A program made the position numbers and the translations under genes. Below, one piece after another: positions 62,346 to 64,000 of a DNA stretch of 64,000 nucleotides (its first letter is position 1; every line of letters starts with the position of its first letter). A model generated the notes under the pieces. The model was given only the letters and a program-made list of their open reading frames with translations, searched no databases and had not been told where the DNA came from. The stretch is taken from positions 49,273-113,272 of the forward strand of contig JAPYMA010000835.1 in assembly GCA_035041965.1 (NCBI GenBank), written 5' to 3'. This DNA is from Anisakis pegreffii (lineage: Eukaryota > Nematoda > Chromadorea > Rhabditida > Anisakidae).

Positions 62346-62632
62346 AGACCAGTGGTTCTCACGTTCGGGTGCTCCATTACTCCTTTTGATGATCTGGCAG
62401 GCCGCCTGTTACGCCCCCTCCCCCTCGTCCTGATACAAAAACTTACTATTTCTACGTATAATGTAAGGAACAAACGGAAAACCGTCTTTAAACCTCAGAC
62501 CAGTTCTCACGTTCAGAATTTCCTCCGTGGCACCGAAGAAACTACTAATTCACAGACTCCTCCGCTACCTCTCCCAATGCCATCAACGTACCCAAAATGG
62601 GTACTTTCACCTCCTGTGAGAACCACTGATCT
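62346..62632. mobile_element. hAT-like miniature inverted-repeat element
   Basis: AGACCAGTGGTTCTCAC at 62346-62362 and GTGAGAACCACTGATCT at 62616-62632 are terminal inverted repeats (16 of 17 matching). CAGTGGTTCTCA is the typical end sequence of hAT-superfamily non-autonomous elements. The 287-bp element is too short for a transposase. A second left-end-like copy (CAGACCAGTTCTCACGTTC) lies inside at 62496-62514, suggesting nesting or internal duplication. No clear 8-bp target duplication is visible, so the insertion is probably old. Confidence 0.75.
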
Positions 62633-64000
62633 GTAATCATACAATGCGTGCAAACCATCCCCACCACGCTAGTCCATATGTCTTTAGAAAATCAGCTATA
62701 TCTCCTCATGTAAGTAATGCAAAGATCGGTCTATAGTGATCCAATGCATATCAACGAGCGTCATTGTGCTAGTTCAAATACCTTTAAGAAATTAACGATA
62801 CCTCGTCACGTAAGCAAAATATCCCCAAAACACTTATACTTTTCTGAAACTGGAGAATCTGAGCAATCCGGAGGTTTGAAGAAATTGCGACGTTGCACGG
62901 CAAAGCAAAGATTACCGTTGGTGTTAAGATGATGATCTTGTACTATATAGTGCACATGATTTTGCACATACCCAGCTTCGACAGTATTTGTTCCCATTAT
63001 TCAGCGGGTAAATCACGAAAAAAATCCAGTGTAAAAGCACTCACTCATATCATTGGACATTATTCGCCTTTACAAGCTTGCTTCGTTCTGTGCTCGAATC
63101 CTCTGTCGGTTTGTGCTGTGATATTAAGCTTGATAGCTTCTCTCCTCCAACGGACTCTTCGTATTCTTTAGTTTCAGAAATATGTACTGTTTGTCAGCGT
63201 TCTAAAAAGCAATCCGTGAAAACATCTCAAAATTTTCTGTTATGACGTTGCACGACGAAGAATGTTTCAGAGCCGGCTGCTAAGGCATCGTAACGGACGT
63301 TCATCGCAGAAGATGGAATGATTAATCTTTTTATCTTTTGGCAGATTGATAGATAATGTTTTTGTGAGTTGGTTTTACAGCAAGAATTGATCACCGTGTT
63401 CCGTACGTTCATTGAAATCACATCCATTTGTCAACAAATGCTCTGTTAACAGGGTTCCTTGCATCCTTTTCATTGCTTTTATAATCGCTCTCACAGCTTT
63501 TATCAACAAAGGTGTTCTCTCCTGCCAATTTCTCATTCATTTCACCTAACAGTTCAAGTCAAATTCTCATTCTATCAAATACACTCTATAATTGATCATT
63601 TGACTTTCGAACGTTGTTGAGCAACAATATTCCATTGCTGTATTGTTGATTTTGGCTGCCAACACTCGTTAACTTATAACAAAAATAGCATATGCTACAG
63701 AATAAGAAGCTGATTCGAACTGTAACGTGAAGTGAGACGAAGGGAATGAGAAAAACTCATCAAGAGAACGATATTCGCATGAAATAGCTATGAGAGTGAA
63801 TACGACACGTCTAAAAAGAATGAGAATCCATCTGAATCAGTTTGAAGTGAACGTGTCATAGACAATCGCTTTTCATGTAATCATAACTCACTGCAACAAT
63901 CAGGAACACAACGGTCTAAGAGAAGGCCTAGCGATGTCGAACACCACCATGGTGATAACAAGATGAGAACGTAAATCTGAGCAATCGAATGGTGCAAAGA
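62633..64000. other. Right end of window; degenerate repeat, no confident gene
   Basis: Two segments about 100 bp apart (from 62668 and 62768) share the layout gctagt...ttt-a-aaa...ata-ct-c...gta-g and look like a diverged tandem repeat. The second is part of a 71-codon open frame (62717-62932), but the first copy is interrupted in frame. No gene is called. Confidence 0.35.

Noticed and set aside
62717..62932. + strand 71-codon basic frame
   Set aside because: Part of it is a diverged tandem copy of the preceding 100 bp, and the partner copy is interrupted by a stop, so it looks like repeat sequence.

Overview
This window is nuclear DNA from a nematode, probably a parasitic species outside the genus Caenorhabditis. 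It is AT-rich. Nearly every acceptor I could place reads like TTTCAG, exons are short (14 to about 430 bp, with one of 1.4 kb), and introns run from about 150 bp to several kb. No rRNA, tRNA, CRISPR array or bacterial operon structure is visible. I worked out both main gene models by joining exons by hand and requiring splice sites and reading phase to agree. No database search was run, so family assignments rest on recognised motifs.

Left part (about 1.8-12.0 kb, + strand): a complete 23-exon gene for a P-type ATPase alpha subunit of the Na,K/H,K (P2C) type, 1071 codons. The phosphorylation, actuator and nucleotide-binding motifs are intact. The cation pocket is altered: PEGL has become PQGLP, and there are changes in M5 and M6. 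The SYGQ-type beta-subunit contact and the C-terminal KETYY tail are also not recognisable. This resembles the nematode-specific divergent alpha subunits typified by C. elegans CATP-1/2/3. A candidate extra 5' exon lies at 411-712.

Middle (14.0-53.4 kb, - strand, convergent with the pump): I read this as one very large gene for a CH-PDZ-LIM protein of the LMO7/LIMCH1/Smash family. Thirty-five exons (about 6 kb of coding, about 2,000 residues) are placed. They comprise a divergent N-terminal CH domain (53.4-51.6 kb), a helical and Ser-rich linker, a W-x3-L-x2-W signature segment like that of LMO7/LIMCH1 (about 40 kb), a PDZ domain split over two exons (25.5-24.9 kb), a long Ser/Pro-rich linker with an RVxF motif, and a C-terminal LIM domain split over two exons (15.5-14.0 kb). 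Exons between 51.6 and 44.8 kb and three other junctions are unresolved. A 207-codon Gln-rich ORF inside the largest intron (33.1-33.7 kb) may be an alternative first exon.

Right part (53.4-64.0 kb): mostly non-coding, with repeat remnants. These include a hAT-like miniature element with CAGTGGTTCTCAC ends at 62.35-62.63 kb and a diverged repeat pair at 58.3/59.1 kb. Two weakly supported + strand exon candidates lie here (57.4 kb and 60.1 kb).

The pump acts at the plasma membrane. The LMO7-like protein would act at actin/adhesion structures. There is no sign that the two neighbours share a pathway.
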